DNA from: Actinomyces vulturis
GTDB taxonomy: Bacteria; Actinomycetota; Actinomycetes; Actinomycetales; Actinomycetaceae
Length of the DNA: 64,000 bases
Direction: 5' to 3'
Assembly: GCF_001687305.1 (NCBI RefSeq)
Contig: NZ_LZRK01000004.1
Span: forward strand, 310,001-374,000
The translations under genes were made by a program, and so were the position numbers. Below, piece by piece: positions 36,121 to 44,703 of this stretch (its first letter is position 1; every line of letters begins with the position of its first letter). The notes beneath the pieces were generated by a model. It saw only the letters and a program-made list of their open reading frames with translations, was not told the origin of the DNA and made no database searches.

Positions 36121-36181
36121 CGCTCCCATGGGTCCTCTACTAAATGCAAAACTATTTTATAGTAGAGGACCCATGGGAGCG
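36121..36181. repeat. Long inverted repeat upstream of the cargo gene
   Basis: Perfect 22-base arms (36121-36142 and 36160-36181) around a 17-base AT-rich loop. It lies at the end of the phage regulator gene (36188) and before the cargo gene. No U-run on either strand. Confidence 0.7.
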
Positions 36182-36187
36182 ATTCGT

Positions 36188-36670
36188 TTATCGGCCGTAG
36201 AGCAAGACAGACAGGTGGTTTAGCGCCTTGTTCTTGCGGTTGTACGCGGCGGATTTCTCCACGCTGTATTGGGCGCAGATCTGGTCAATCGCCAAACCGG
36301 CAGGAACGTCTTCACCTTGGAGGAAGCAGGTCTCTAACACCCAGCGTTCATCATCGGTGAGGGCTGCCCAGGCTGGGAGGAACCAGTCCATGTAATCCTT
36401 GGCTTGGAGGTAGCGGCGTTGGCGGTTATCGATCCGCTCCAGGTGCGCCATGATCCGATCCTCGCTGCCGTGGGGGTTGAACCCACCACCGGGCATCCCA
36501 TCCAGCTTCGGTGAGCTGACGGTGGGGATGTCTTCGGCGATGGCTTTGAGGTCGTCGTCGGTGGTGTCGATGATGGTTTGCATGGTCGAGAAGTCGCGCA
36601 TTGCGTTGATGGCTGCCGCGCTGCGGTCGACGTATTTCCAGGTGATGTCAGTACCGAGAACAGCAGTCAT
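36188..36670 (-). CDS. Phage late-gene regulator, RinA/ArpU-like
   Basis: A 160-residue protein. The C-terminal half (about 100-160) is a sigma-region-4-like helix-turn-helix, ALTDDERWVLETCFLQGE and AIDQICAQYSVEKSAAYNRK. This architecture and its position just before the HNH/terminase module fit RinA/ArpU-type activators of late transcription. Its start overlaps the helicase stop by four bases. Family inference is moderate. Confidence 0.65.
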   Translation of the reverse strand: MTAVLGTDITWKYVDRSAAAINAMRDFSTMQTIIDTTDDDLKAIAEDIPTVSSPKLDGMPGGGFNPHGSEDRIMAHLERIDNRQRRYLQAKDYMDWFLPAWAALTDDERWVLETCFLQGEDVPAGLAIDQICAQYSVEKSAAYNRKNKALNHLSVLLYGR

Positions 36671-38031
36671 CGGTCCTCTCCTTCCATAGTGATGGTTGCT
36701 TTGACCGCGTCAATCAACGCGGCCTGGGTGGTGTCCTTGACCGCGAGGGCGGCAAGGATTTTCTGGTCGATAGAGTCCTTGGCTGCGAAGTGGTGGATGA
36801 CCACCGGCTCCGTTTGGCCTTGGCGGTGTAATCTCGCGTTGCTTTGCTGGTAGAGCTCCAAACTCCAGGTCAGCGTGAACCAGATGAGCGTCGACCCACC
36901 AGCCTGCAGGTTCAGGCCATGACCTGCGGAGGCGGGGTGGATCAGCGCCAACGGCACTTCACCGTTGTTCCAGGCGTCCATGTCCGCCCCTGTTTTGAGC
37001 AGCCTCGCTTCAGGGAACCTGTTCTGGATTCGTTCGAGGTCGTGGGTGAACCAGTACGCCACCAGCACCGGCTTCCCATTCGCCGCCTCAACCAAATCCT
37101 CCAACGCATCCAGCTTGGCCTCATGGACGAGGTGCCAGTTACCGTCCTCGTCATAGAGCGCCCCGGAGGCCATCTGGGTGAGCTTGCCCGACAACGCTGC
37201 CGCGTTAGCAGCCGTGACTTCAGTGCCTTCGAGCTCTAGGACCAGGTCGCCTAGCATCCGCTCGTATGCCCGCCGGCCCTTATCACCCATGGTCACGTCG
37301 ATGGTGTTGTAGGTGACTTCTGGCAGGGTGAGGTGGTCGCAGGTCTGCATCGAAATGGTGACATCGGAGATGCGCTTGTAGATTTCTTCTTCCGCACCTG
37401 GTTTGGGCTTGTAGGAGAAGACCTGCATGCCGTTTCGCTTGTCGGGGTCGAAGAACTCCCTGCGGTAATGCGTGATGTAACGCCCCAAACGCTCACCCAT
37501 GTCCAACAGGCGGAACTGCGCCCAGAGGTCTTCGAGTCCGTTGGCGGCCGGTGTCCCCGTCAGACCCACGATGCGTTTGACGTGCGGGCGGGCTTTGAGC
37601 AGGGAGCGAAAGCGCTTGGCCTGATGATTCTTAAACGAACTCAGCTCGTCAATCACGACCATGTCCCACTGCCACTGGACACCGGAGCGCTCAACAAGCC
37701 AAGTGACGTTTTCACGGTTAATCACCGTCACGTCCGCACGCGCGTTCAAAGCGGCGAGGCGTTTGGCTTCTGGTCCGACGGCTACTGCCATGGTGAGGCC
37801 AGCCAGGTGATCCCACTTCTGTTGTTCTGCTGGCCAGGTATCCCTTGCCACTCGAAGAGGAGCCACTACCAGCACGCGCTGGACTTCGAAGCGGTCGTAC
37901 ATGAGGTTCCAGATTGCCGTTAGCGCGATCGAGCTCTTGCCAAGTCCCATTTCAAGCAGGAGGGCTGCGATGGGGTGTGTTTCGACGAACTCGATGGCGG
38001 TGGTCTGGTAGTTATGCGGCTTGTAGAGCAT
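36667..38031 (-). CDS. Phage SNF2/DEAD-type helicase
   Basis: A 454-residue superfamily 2 helicase. Motif I is LLEMGLGKSSIAL, motif II VIDELSSFKN, motif III VGLTGTPAANG, and the C-terminal domain has SAGHGLNLQAGG and QQSNARLHRQGQTEPV (motif VI). It is the compact SNF2-like helicase common in phage replication modules. The ATG at 38031 follows AGGAGGTG. The gene overlaps the VRR-NUC gene by 20 bases; the pair probably acts together in replication or recombination. Confidence 0.92.
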   Translation of the reverse strand: MLYKPHNYQTTAIEFVETHPIAALLLEMGLGKSSIALTAIWNLMYDRFEVQRVLVVAPLRVARDTWPAEQQKWDHLAGLTMAVAVGPEAKRLAALNARADVTVINRENVTWLVERSGVQWQWDMVVIDELSSFKNHQAKRFRSLLKARPHVKRIVGLTGTPAANGLEDLWAQFRLLDMGERLGRYITHYRREFFDPDKRNGMQVFSYKPKPGAEEEIYKRISDVTISMQTCDHLTLPEVTYNTIDVTMGDKGRRAYERMLGDLVLELEGTEVTAANAAALSGKLTQMASGALYDEDGNWHLVHEAKLDALEDLVEAANGKPVLVAYWFTHDLERIQNRFPEARLLKTGADMDAWNNGEVPLALIHPASAGHGLNLQAGGSTLIWFTLTWSLELYQQSNARLHRQGQTEPVVIHHFAAKDSIDQKILAALAVKDTTQAALIDAVKATITMEGEDR

Positions 38032-38290
38032 CGCACACCTCCTGGATCCCATCTGGGTGGTCGAGGACGATGCAGGTGAAGCCTTGCCGCTCAAGTTCTC
38101 GCATGCGGGCGACTTGTAGGGGGCGGGGGTGTTTGCCGGTGGTTTTGACTTCGACAAACACTGCCCGTCCGTCTAGGAGGCAGATGCGGTCTGGGACGCC
38201 CGTCAGGCCGGGGGATGTGAATTTCCAGCAGATACCGCCGATGCGGCGAATAGCCCGACATAGCCGGGTTTCGAGTTGTTGTTCTTTCAT
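38012..38290 (-). CDS. VRR-NUC nuclease
   Basis: A 92-residue stand-alone VRR-NUC domain with PD-(D/E)XK residues GVPDR...VFVEVKTTG. Phage versions act as Holliday-junction-type or structure-specific nucleases. It lies between the primase and the helicase, a standard order in many siphophages. GGAGA precedes the ATG. A CTCCAAGA/TCTTGGAG hairpin sits just before it (38297-38320). Confidence 0.9.
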   Translation of the reverse strand: MKEQQLETRLCRAIRRIGGICWKFTSPGLTGVPDRICLLDGRAVFVEVKTTGKHPRPLQVARMRELERQGFTCIVLDHPDGIQEVCDALQAA

Positions 38291-38327
38291 TGTGTCTCCA
38301 AGATTCTTTGTGGTCTTGGAGCCTGGT

Positions 38328-38427
38328 GTGCCGGTCTATGCCGTGCCGTTCTAGAACTTTTATATAGGGTTTTGTATTTTTTATCCCTATATGGAAAGTC
38401 CTAGAAGAAAGTGGCATAGACCGGCAC
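38328..38427. repeat. Large structured inverted repeat between primase-helicase and VRR-NUC genes
   Basis: Outer arms GTGCCGGTCTATGCC (38328-38342) and complement (38413-38427) are perfect. Inner arms (38351-38369 and 38385-38404) pair with few mismatches around an AT-rich loop. The whole 100 bases can fold into one long stem. It could be an RNA element, a terminator or a replication origin. Confidence 0.65.
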
Positions 38428-38434
38428 TCGGCTC

Positions 38435-40702
38435 TCAAAAACTAGTGCTTACGGGGTCAAAGTCGCTGCGTAGGACAAGGCCTTTGATGAACTTGCCGCG
38501 ACTGCTGCGGTAGCGACTTATCCCTCGTTGTTCGAGGGCTTCGTAGAAGTCGGTGGTTGAGCGGGCATACTCTCCTCGCTCTGCTGCGAAAGCCCGGTAG
38601 GTCGAATAGACCCGTCCAGAGGCTTCGCTCAGGTTTTCGCCGACCTCGCAGCGCTCATCAAGGAACGGGGTGAGCCAGTCGTTGTTATCCCGATACGCCC
38701 CGATCGCTTCAGCCACCACACGCGGGTGGGTCAGGTGGAAACCCTCACCGTGGATGAGCCTGGCGCCTTCCATGATCCAGGCCAGGATCGCCCCACCAGC
38801 ATGGTTGTAGAGGTAGTCGGCGTAGTTCTTAATGTCCTGGCTGCCTTCGATGCGGGCCTGGAACGGGATCACAATGAGCCTGCGCCAGATGCCTGGGTCC
38901 ATGCCACCGACCCTGGGTAGGTGGTTGGTGTAGAGCACGAGCGTGTGAGTTGGGGTGTATGCGAAGGGAGCCTTGTATTTCTTCTCCGCATAAATCTCGT
39001 CAGTCGAACACAACTGTTTGACGTTCGAGGTGTTCAGCCGCATGCCTTCTTCGAGCTCGGCCGCGATCAGGAGGCGTTTGCCTTTGGCTTCGGCCAGCTC
39101 GGGTTTGACGTTGCGTTTGGCTCCGATGGTGAGCACGTCCGCTGAAAGGTTCCCGGCATAGGATCCGAGCACCCTCGCGACGGTGTTCCAGAACGTGGAT
39201 TTCCCGTTGCGTCCGTCTCCGTAGGCGATGATGAGGGCCTCGACCATGACTTTGCCGAAAGCCGCCAGGCCCACGATGCGCTGCACATAGCCGATCAGCT
39301 CCTTGTCGCCTTGGAAAAAGGTGCCTAGAGCCTGCTCCCAGATATCCTGCCCGTCCTGGTTGGGGTCAACGGTGGTTTGTTTGGTGATCAGGTCTGCTGG
39401 GTCATGGCCCCGCGCCGAACCCATACCTTCGATGAGGTTGTAGGTTGCTGAGGGCGTGTTGATGAGGAACGCGTCGGCGTCGAGGTCGGTGGGCAGGATT
39501 TGCAGCATCGGCCGGGCTTCTCGTAGCGCGTTCGCCACTCCACGCGATTCGCGTCGTTTGAGCGCAAACTTGTAATACTCCATCGCGTCCTCGTGAGCCT
39601 GCCAGGCTTGACGCTGGGTGGGGTTCATCGCGGAAATCGCTTTGGTTTTACTCATCGCCACCAGCAGGCCGGTTGCACCGGTTTGGTTCATGGCTTCTTT
39701 TGCATCGGCGACCGCGATGAGGGCTTCGTCGAGTTGGCGGCCGGTGAGGTTTTGGCTCATGCCTTGGGCTCGTGGTTCGGATTCTTCCCAATAGGAGCCG
39801 TTGTAGGTGACAAAGTCCGTGGCCGGGGAATGCTTGAGTAGATGCCCGTACTCACGGCACAACACCTCAGCCTGCCCCACATCCGAATAATCACCAGGCT
39901 TGAGCGAACATGCCCCTTCGGCGTACTGCTCAGGCGGCACATACCCATCCTGAGAAGACACATGGTGGGCAAAACGGGTCGCTGATGCCCAGATCTGCTC
40001 CACCTCAAAACCTGGCAGGGGCGGGTCGCACAGCGCGGCTTTCTGGTCGAAGAGTTCTCGGGCGCGCTCGGTGTTGCCGTAACGGATCAGTACCCGCCCA
40101 GCGAACCTGGACAGCGTCGCGTTCCTACTGCCTTCACCGATCAGGCTGGAGGCTTGGTCGAACTCGGCGAACAGGTCGCGGGCCAGCCACGCATCCACCA
40201 GGATCTCACCCTCGATAGCGGTGGTTTTCGCATCAGGGTTGCCGTAGATAAATCGCCCAGCGTCCAGCGCGTTCGAGTCGAACACCGGTACCTGCGCAGC
40301 GAGCTGACGCTTCAATGCAGCGTAGGCTTCCGCATCCATAACCGTGTTGATGGGTAGGTAGACGTGGAAGCGCGGCCGGGCACTGCTCGTGCCTTTGGGT
40401 TTCATGTGGTTGCGGGACGTGGCCGCCATGAAAGGTACATCGGGCATGAGTTCGGCTAGGCGGCTTAGGGTCACCCACTCAGTGGGGGTCTCAGTGTGGT
40501 CGTTGTCGACGTCCATCACCAGACAGTTGGAGGACAGGAAGCGGGAGTTGCCGCGTTGTCCACCGTCATACTCAGCGACCACATGATCGAAGACCACAAC
40601 ACGCTTGAGGTCATCGAGGCTGGCGACGGTGTGCTGGTGTGGGTAGTGGGTGTTGGATGCTTGCCCGCAAACCTGGGAGGCGTACATGGTCATGGGTTTC
40701 AT
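38435..40702 (-). CDS. Phage primase/D5-family helicase
   Basis: A 755-residue protein. The N-terminal third has a primase-like region with VMDVDNDH and ARPRFHVYLPIN. The C-terminal half is a D5_N/SF3 helicase with Walker A AYGDGRNGKSTFWNTVARVL, the AELEEGMRLN segment and TLVLYTNHLPRVGG sensor. It opens and primes the phage origin. ATG at 40702 after GGAGG, overlapping the stop of the upstream gene by four bases. Confidence 0.9.
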   Translation of the reverse strand: MKPMTMYASQVCGQASNTHYPHQHTVASLDDLKRVVVFDHVVAEYDGGQRGNSRFLSSNCLVMDVDNDHTETPTEWVTLSRLAELMPDVPFMAATSRNHMKPKGTSSARPRFHVYLPINTVMDAEAYAALKRQLAAQVPVFDSNALDAGRFIYGNPDAKTTAIEGEILVDAWLARDLFAEFDQASSLIGEGSRNATLSRFAGRVLIRYGNTERARELFDQKAALCDPPLPGFEVEQIWASATRFAHHVSSQDGYVPPEQYAEGACSLKPGDYSDVGQAEVLCREYGHLLKHSPATDFVTYNGSYWEESEPRAQGMSQNLTGRQLDEALIAVADAKEAMNQTGATGLLVAMSKTKAISAMNPTQRQAWQAHEDAMEYYKFALKRRESRGVANALREARPMLQILPTDLDADAFLINTPSATYNLIEGMGSARGHDPADLITKQTTVDPNQDGQDIWEQALGTFFQGDKELIGYVQRIVGLAAFGKVMVEALIIAYGDGRNGKSTFWNTVARVLGSYAGNLSADVLTIGAKRNVKPELAEAKGKRLLIAAELEEGMRLNTSNVKQLCSTDEIYAEKKYKAPFAYTPTHTLVLYTNHLPRVGGMDPGIWRRLIVIPFQARIEGSQDIKNYADYLYNHAGGAILAWIMEGARLIHGEGFHLTHPRVVAEAIGAYRDNNDWLTPFLDERCEVGENLSEASGRVYSTYRAFAAERGEYARSTTDFYEALEQRGISRYRSSRGKFIKGLVLRSDFDPVSTSF

Positions 40703-41181
40703 AGCGTTACCTCCATTAGGTCGCTGTGGTTGATGTAAGTGACCGGCAACGGCTTCTTGTAGAGGGATGCCCATTCGATTTCCAGGCGCATCCCGGCAGT
40801 GATTTCTTCTTGCCAGACCCACAGGGATTCGCATTTGCCTAACAGGATGCGGTTCATGAACATCGCCAACTCCCGCTCCGCTTCATCGCTGTCGTTCATG
40901 AACTGTGGGAACAACAGGTGCGGAGCCAAAGGAATCTTCTTCCTGGCCACCGCCAATTTGCATAGCCGCCGGGCCAGCTCCGTGTTGGCCTCCACGTCAC
41001 CTCGGTAGGGTGAGCAAATGTAGGTCAGTGGCCGGTACCCAAACTCAGCTCGCTGCACCCGACGCAGCGCCTGGAAGGTGGTCGAGTCCGGGTAACCCTC
41101 AGCATTCTTGGTTTCGATGCCGATACCGGCAGCAACCATCAGCTCACCAAGCGAGGTGCCTTGGATACGGGAGACACTCAT
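40699..41181 (-). CDS. Phage protein with nucleoside-deoxyribosyltransferase-like fold
   Basis: A 160-residue protein whose central part, TYICSPYRGDVEANTELARR, then PLAPHLLFPQF, and finally the GMRLEIEWA segment, follows the pattern of DUF4406/nucleoside 2-deoxyribosyltransferase-like proteins common beside phage replication genes. A role in nucleotide metabolism is possible but not shown. Translationally coupled at both ends (41178-41181 and 40699-40702). Confidence 0.6.
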   Translation of the reverse strand: MSVSRIQGTSLGELMVAAGIGIETKNAEGYPDSTTFQALRRVQRAEFGYRPLTYICSPYRGDVEANTELARRLCKLAVARKKIPLAPHLLFPQFMNDSDEAERELAMFMNRILLGKCESLWVWQEEITAGMRLEIEWASLYKKPLPVTYINHSDLMEVTL

Positions 41182-41966
41182 TTGTCATCCCCACTCTCGA
41201 TGGCAGCCTGGGCCTGTTCGACAACGGGCAGGATGCCGAAAAGGTTTTTCAGCAGGTCATAGATGAACAACCGTCCGGCTTGGGTCCACTGGGTATGCAT
41301 CCGCACCTGCCCATCAGGCAGGGTGAAAGTTTTGGACTGGGTGTAGCCCTTGTTGGCGTGGTGGGCGTAGAGGAACCACTGGCCCGATTGCTTGAACTGC
41401 ACCTTCGCCTGGGCCAGCAGCGCATTGAGTTTCTTGGCTGAGAGCCCATAGTCCTTAGCGATCGCGGTCATTGTCACTAGCGAAGGCGAGGCCAAAACGA
41501 CGTCGTAGTAGGAGGCTTTAGGTGCGGCCTCGGCTAGGGCCTGTTCGGCTGCCAGGCGGGCCATTCTCTCGGCGCGCAAATGCTCGATCGCGGCCTGCAA
41601 GAAATCATCGTTATCCAAAAGCGAGTCAACGGCGTAGATGCCGTGGCGGCGGATGCTGGGTAGGACTTCTTCCATCACCCAGGTCTCAAAACGCTGCGCA
41701 GCCGGCAAATGAGAAGACAGAATCAGACGGTAAAGGTCAGGCTCAGTAATGAAGCGGATTTGCTGTGTGCCGCCCGGGGTTTCAAGGGGGTAGCGTTTCA
41801 CGACCCCCTTGCAGTGACGCCCTAGCGCATCCTTGGTGTTGCTGTATCCGAGTGCGGTGGCAACATCTTTCCCGCAAAACAGGATCTGGCCGCTCTCTTC
41901 GATGGTGGTGCGGATGGTTCCGAATGCCTCATGGGTAAAGACCTGCAGAGCGTTCGTGGTAGCCAT
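41178..41966 (-). CDS. Phage antirepressor (BRO-N and KilAC domains)
   Basis: A 262-residue protein. Residues about 5-110 form a BRO-N/Ant domain (LFCGKDVATALGYSNTKDAL, then RFETWVMEEVLPSIRRHG). The C-terminal part is a KilAC domain with AIAKDYGLSAKKLNALLAQA. Such proteins interfere with the phage repressor and promote lytic growth. A repeated phage element (42031-42064) lies just upstream. Confidence 0.9.
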   Translation of the reverse strand: MATTNALQVFTHEAFGTIRTTIEESGQILFCGKDVATALGYSNTKDALGRHCKGVVKRYPLETPGGTQQIRFITEPDLYRLILSSHLPAAQRFETWVMEEVLPSIRRHGIYAVDSLLDNDDFLQAAIEHLRAERMARLAAEQALAEAAPKASYYDVVLASPSLVTMTAIAKDYGLSAKKLNALLAQAKVQFKQSGQWFLYAHHANKGYTQSKTFTLPDGQVRMHTQWTQAGRLFIYDLLKNLFGILPVVEQAQAAIESGDDK

Positions 41967-42030
41967 GCTGGCTCCTTTCTAGAGCCAGCACCTAGACAAC
42001 AGAAAAAGGATTGGGCGTACCGGCTCTACC

Positions 42031-42064
42031 AGGAGGGCTTCCAGCAGGGCCGGTTTATAACCCC
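42031..42064 (-). repeat. Repeated phage control element, copy 1
   Basis: AGGAGGGCTTCCAG, seven variable bases, then GGTTTATAACCCC. An almost identical element lies at 46658-46691 (27 of 34 identical). Both stand in short gaps upstream of minus-strand genes, so a promoter or operator is likely. Confidence 0.6.
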
Positions 42065-42085
42065 GAAAGTGAAATCAGTTTTTTG

Positions 42086-44041
42086 TCAGTCCTTCATGTA
42101 GTAATCACACCGGTAACCATCCGCATCCAACGGCAAACCAGCAGCCCAAGAAGGTGCCTCACACATCGCAGCCGATACTTCCTCGACCCTAACGGTGTCT
42201 TTGGGAATCTCGATGATGAGTTCGTCATGGACATGCATGACCACCGCCCACCCCTTGGCCTTCACAGTGTGAATCGCATAGGCCAATAAATCCCGCGCGG
42301 TGGCTTGGACAATGTTTTCCACGAGCTTGGGTCCGTAGGTTTCGATCCAGTCCCAGCGTTTAGCAATGTTTTGACCTTGGTAGGTGATGACGTCACGCCC
42401 GAACCTGCCGGTGGTGATCGTGGCTCCTGGGTATGCCAGGCGACGCCCTGAAGGTAAGCAGCAGAAGAGGATTCCAGCCTGCCGGGTGAAAGTGATGCCA
42501 TGAGTCGTAGCGGGGCGACTGGTGGTAAGGGCTTGCATAGCTGCTTGGTCGATTGCCCACCAGAACTCCACGATCGAGGGGTTGGCTTCCCGCCACGCCG
42601 ACACCAGTATCGGTAGTTCCTCAGCATTCAGGCCCATGCGCACGGCTCCCATGTTCTCTAGTGCGCCTACGGAGCCGCCGTATCCACAGGCTAGTTCTGC
42701 GATCTTCCCCTTCTGGCGCAGAGGCGCATTCACCCCATGCTTCTCAACCGGAACACCAAACATTTGGGATGCGGACTGGCAGTAAATATCCCCACCGCGC
42801 TCAAACAAATCCAGCCGCCAGTCTTCACCGGCGAGCCAGGCGATGACGCGGGCTTCAATAGCCGAGTAATCGGCAACAATAAACTCACACCCCTCCCGTG
42901 GGATAAACGCGGTGCGGATTAGCTGGGAGAGGACATCGGGTACGGAGTCGTACAGCATTTCCAGTGCGGTCAGGTTGCGGTCCTTGACCAGGGCTCTGGC
43001 GGCGTCGAGGTCGGGTAGGTAGTTGCGGGGCAGGTTTTGCACCTGGATCAACCTGCCTGCCCAGCGTCCGGTGCGGGCGGCACCGTGAAACTGCATCAAC
43101 CCCCGCGCGCGGTGGTCGGTCGGGTTGGCGCTGGTGGTCATCGCCTCGTACTTACGCACCGAGGACTTCGAGAGCTCAAGCCGCAAGGCGAGTACTTCTT
43201 TGACTACGGGGTCGGTGGTGGAGGTGAGGGTGTCTTGGACTTCTTGCTTGCCCATCGATCCCATGGTGATGCCGCGTTGGTTGGCCCAGTCTTTGAGCTG
43301 CAACGGGCTATTGGGGTTATCCAAGCCGGTGAGTTGGCTGGAGCGGGCGAGGTTTTTCTCCCGCACCTGCTTATCTAACTCAATTGCGGCACTGGCTAGG
43401 TCGAGGTCGAGGTGGATGCCTCGGTCGTTGATGGTTTGGTCGTCCCAGTACTCGCGCCACACCTGCTCAGGCAACGGGAAAGGTGAGAGCTTGGCGTGCA
43501 GTTCTAGTTCTGCTTCCACGTCCCTGGCGTTGTAGGTCTTGAACTGCTCCCACTTGTCTGGCGCATGACCGGGCAGGTTTCGGGTTAGGCCATTGTTCAG
43601 TAGCAAGGGTTTGGCGGGAACGGAGAAGAACCGAATGAGGTCCTTACCGGTAGCGAGTTTCCCCGAGTTCAACTTCAACGCCTTGGATACGCCGTCCAAT
43701 GACAACGGTAGTCCGAGGGCTGCGGCCCACACCATGTGACATCGCCACCCATGAGGCTTCAATTGCCGGCCCAAATATGCTGAGAGGCAGGTGCGCTCAA
43801 AGGCAGCGTTGAACGCCCACTTCGTAATATCAGGGTCATCCAATGCGGCCAGGACGTCAGCGGGTATCGACTCACCACTAGCAATGTCGATGGTGTCTAC
43901 TGGTCCGGCATCCCAAGAGTAGGACAGCAGTAACAGCTCAAACGATGGATCGTGGGCGTAGCGGTACATGCCCGCCTTACCCAGGTTGATTTCGCTGAAG
44001 GTTTCGATGTCGAGGGTGAGGGATGTGTGGTTTGTTGTCAT
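42086..44041 (-). CDS. Phage DNA polymerase I-type
   Basis: A 651-residue family A polymerase. The N-terminal 3'-5' exonuclease domain shows LDIETFSE with catalytic D/E. The polymerase domain has motif A VADYSAIEARVIAWLAG, motif B QKGKIAELACGYGG and motif C VMHVHDELIIEIP. All catalytic acids are present. The ATG at 44041 follows TTGGAG. It is the replicative enzyme of the phage early module. Confidence 0.93.
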   Translation of the reverse strand: MTTNHTSLTLDIETFSEINLGKAGMYRYAHDPSFELLLLSYSWDAGPVDTIDIASGESIPADVLAALDDPDITKWAFNAAFERTCLSAYLGRQLKPHGWRCHMVWAAALGLPLSLDGVSKALKLNSGKLATGKDLIRFFSVPAKPLLLNNGLTRNLPGHAPDKWEQFKTYNARDVEAELELHAKLSPFPLPEQVWREYWDDQTINDRGIHLDLDLASAAIELDKQVREKNLARSSQLTGLDNPNSPLQLKDWANQRGITMGSMGKQEVQDTLTSTTDPVVKEVLALRLELSKSSVRKYEAMTTSANPTDHRARGLMQFHGAARTGRWAGRLIQVQNLPRNYLPDLDAARALVKDRNLTALEMLYDSVPDVLSQLIRTAFIPREGCEFIVADYSAIEARVIAWLAGEDWRLDLFERGGDIYCQSASQMFGVPVEKHGVNAPLRQKGKIAELACGYGGSVGALENMGAVRMGLNAEELPILVSAWREANPSIVEFWWAIDQAAMQALTTSRPATTHGITFTRQAGILFCCLPSGRRLAYPGATITTGRFGRDVITYQGQNIAKRWDWIETYGPKLVENIVQATARDLLAYAIHTVKAKGWAVVMHVHDELIIEIPKDTVRVEEVSAAMCEAPSWAAGLPLDADGYRCDYYMKD

Positions 44042-44070
44042 TGGTTGGCTCCAAGGGGGCTGTGCACAGG

Positions 44071-44113
44071 TGAGGGGCACCAGAGGCTTGGCTGTCTCTT
44101 CTGGTGCCCCTCA
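44071..44113 (-). terminator. Hairpin between the SSB and polymerase genes
   Basis: Perfect 14-bp stem TGAGGGGCACCAGA (44071-44084) with its complement (44100-44113). No U-run. It could tune polymerase expression. Confidence 0.55.
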
Positions 44114-44133
44114 CGCTTGGGTTGGATTACCGG

Positions 44134-44703
44134 TTAGGACAGGAAGTCATCCCCACCAGCAGGTGTGGCGAATGGGTCGGTGAACGGGGTGAACTCCGCC
44201 TCCGCCGACACGCGGCCGCCCAGGGGTTCGCCATCGCGAATCTTTTGGATGTTGCGCAACCCGCAGGCCACGCCCTTGTTCCCGTTGGTGTTGAATGCGT
44301 AGAAGCTCAGGGTGACGCGTGCGTAGACACCGGAGTACATCTCCGAGCGTTCAATAATTGGCTGCACGTTCGCGTCCACGATGCCGGGCTGGGTGGTGGA
44401 GTTGGCGTTGACGAACATGGCACCTTGGTAGGCTTCGTCGTCGCGTTCAATATCCCCGTCACGCAATGGGAGTTTGAGGGCTCCCTTGGGTGGGATTTTG
44501 CCGCCGAACTTCCCTACGCCCTCCTTGATTGCGGCATCGATAGCCGCCTGGATTTTGTTCAGTGTGTCAGTGTCGGTTTTGGGGATGATGATCGAAGCCG
44601 AATACTTCGGCTTACTGCCTTGAATGCTCTTGGGTTCCCAGCAGTTGAGGTAGCTGAGGCGGACGATACCGGTCATCACGATCTTCGGATCATTGGTTGT
44701 CAT
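44134..44703 (-). CDS. Phage single-strand-binding-like protein, DUF2815 family
   Basis: A 189-residue protein with the family's opening VRLSYLNCWEPKSI and the block YSASIIIPKTDTDTLNKI, ending in an acidic tail (GGDDFLS) like many SSBs. DUF2815 proteins resemble T7 gp2.5 and sit next to DUF2800 nucleases and PolA in phage genomes. It should bind ssDNA during replication. Overlaps the DUF2800 gene by four bases. Confidence 0.85.
   Translation of the reverse strand: MTTNDPKIVMTGIVRLSYLNCWEPKSIQGSKPKYSASIIIPKTDTDTLNKIQAAIDAAIKEGVGKFGGKIPPKGALKLPLRDGDIERDDEAYQGAMFVNANSTTQPGIVDANVQPIIERSEMYSGVYARVTLSFYAFNTNGNKGVACGLRNIQKIRDGEPLGGRVSAEAEFTPFTDPFATPAGGDDFLS

Noticed and set aside
36121-36181. Inverted repeat as an insertion-sequence end
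   Set aside because: The arms are adjacent to each other and no transposase or target duplication accompanies them.
40154-40357. Plus-strand frames within the 36-46 kb phage module
   Set aside because: All are antisense to intact minus-strand genes with clear motifs and lack ribosome sites.
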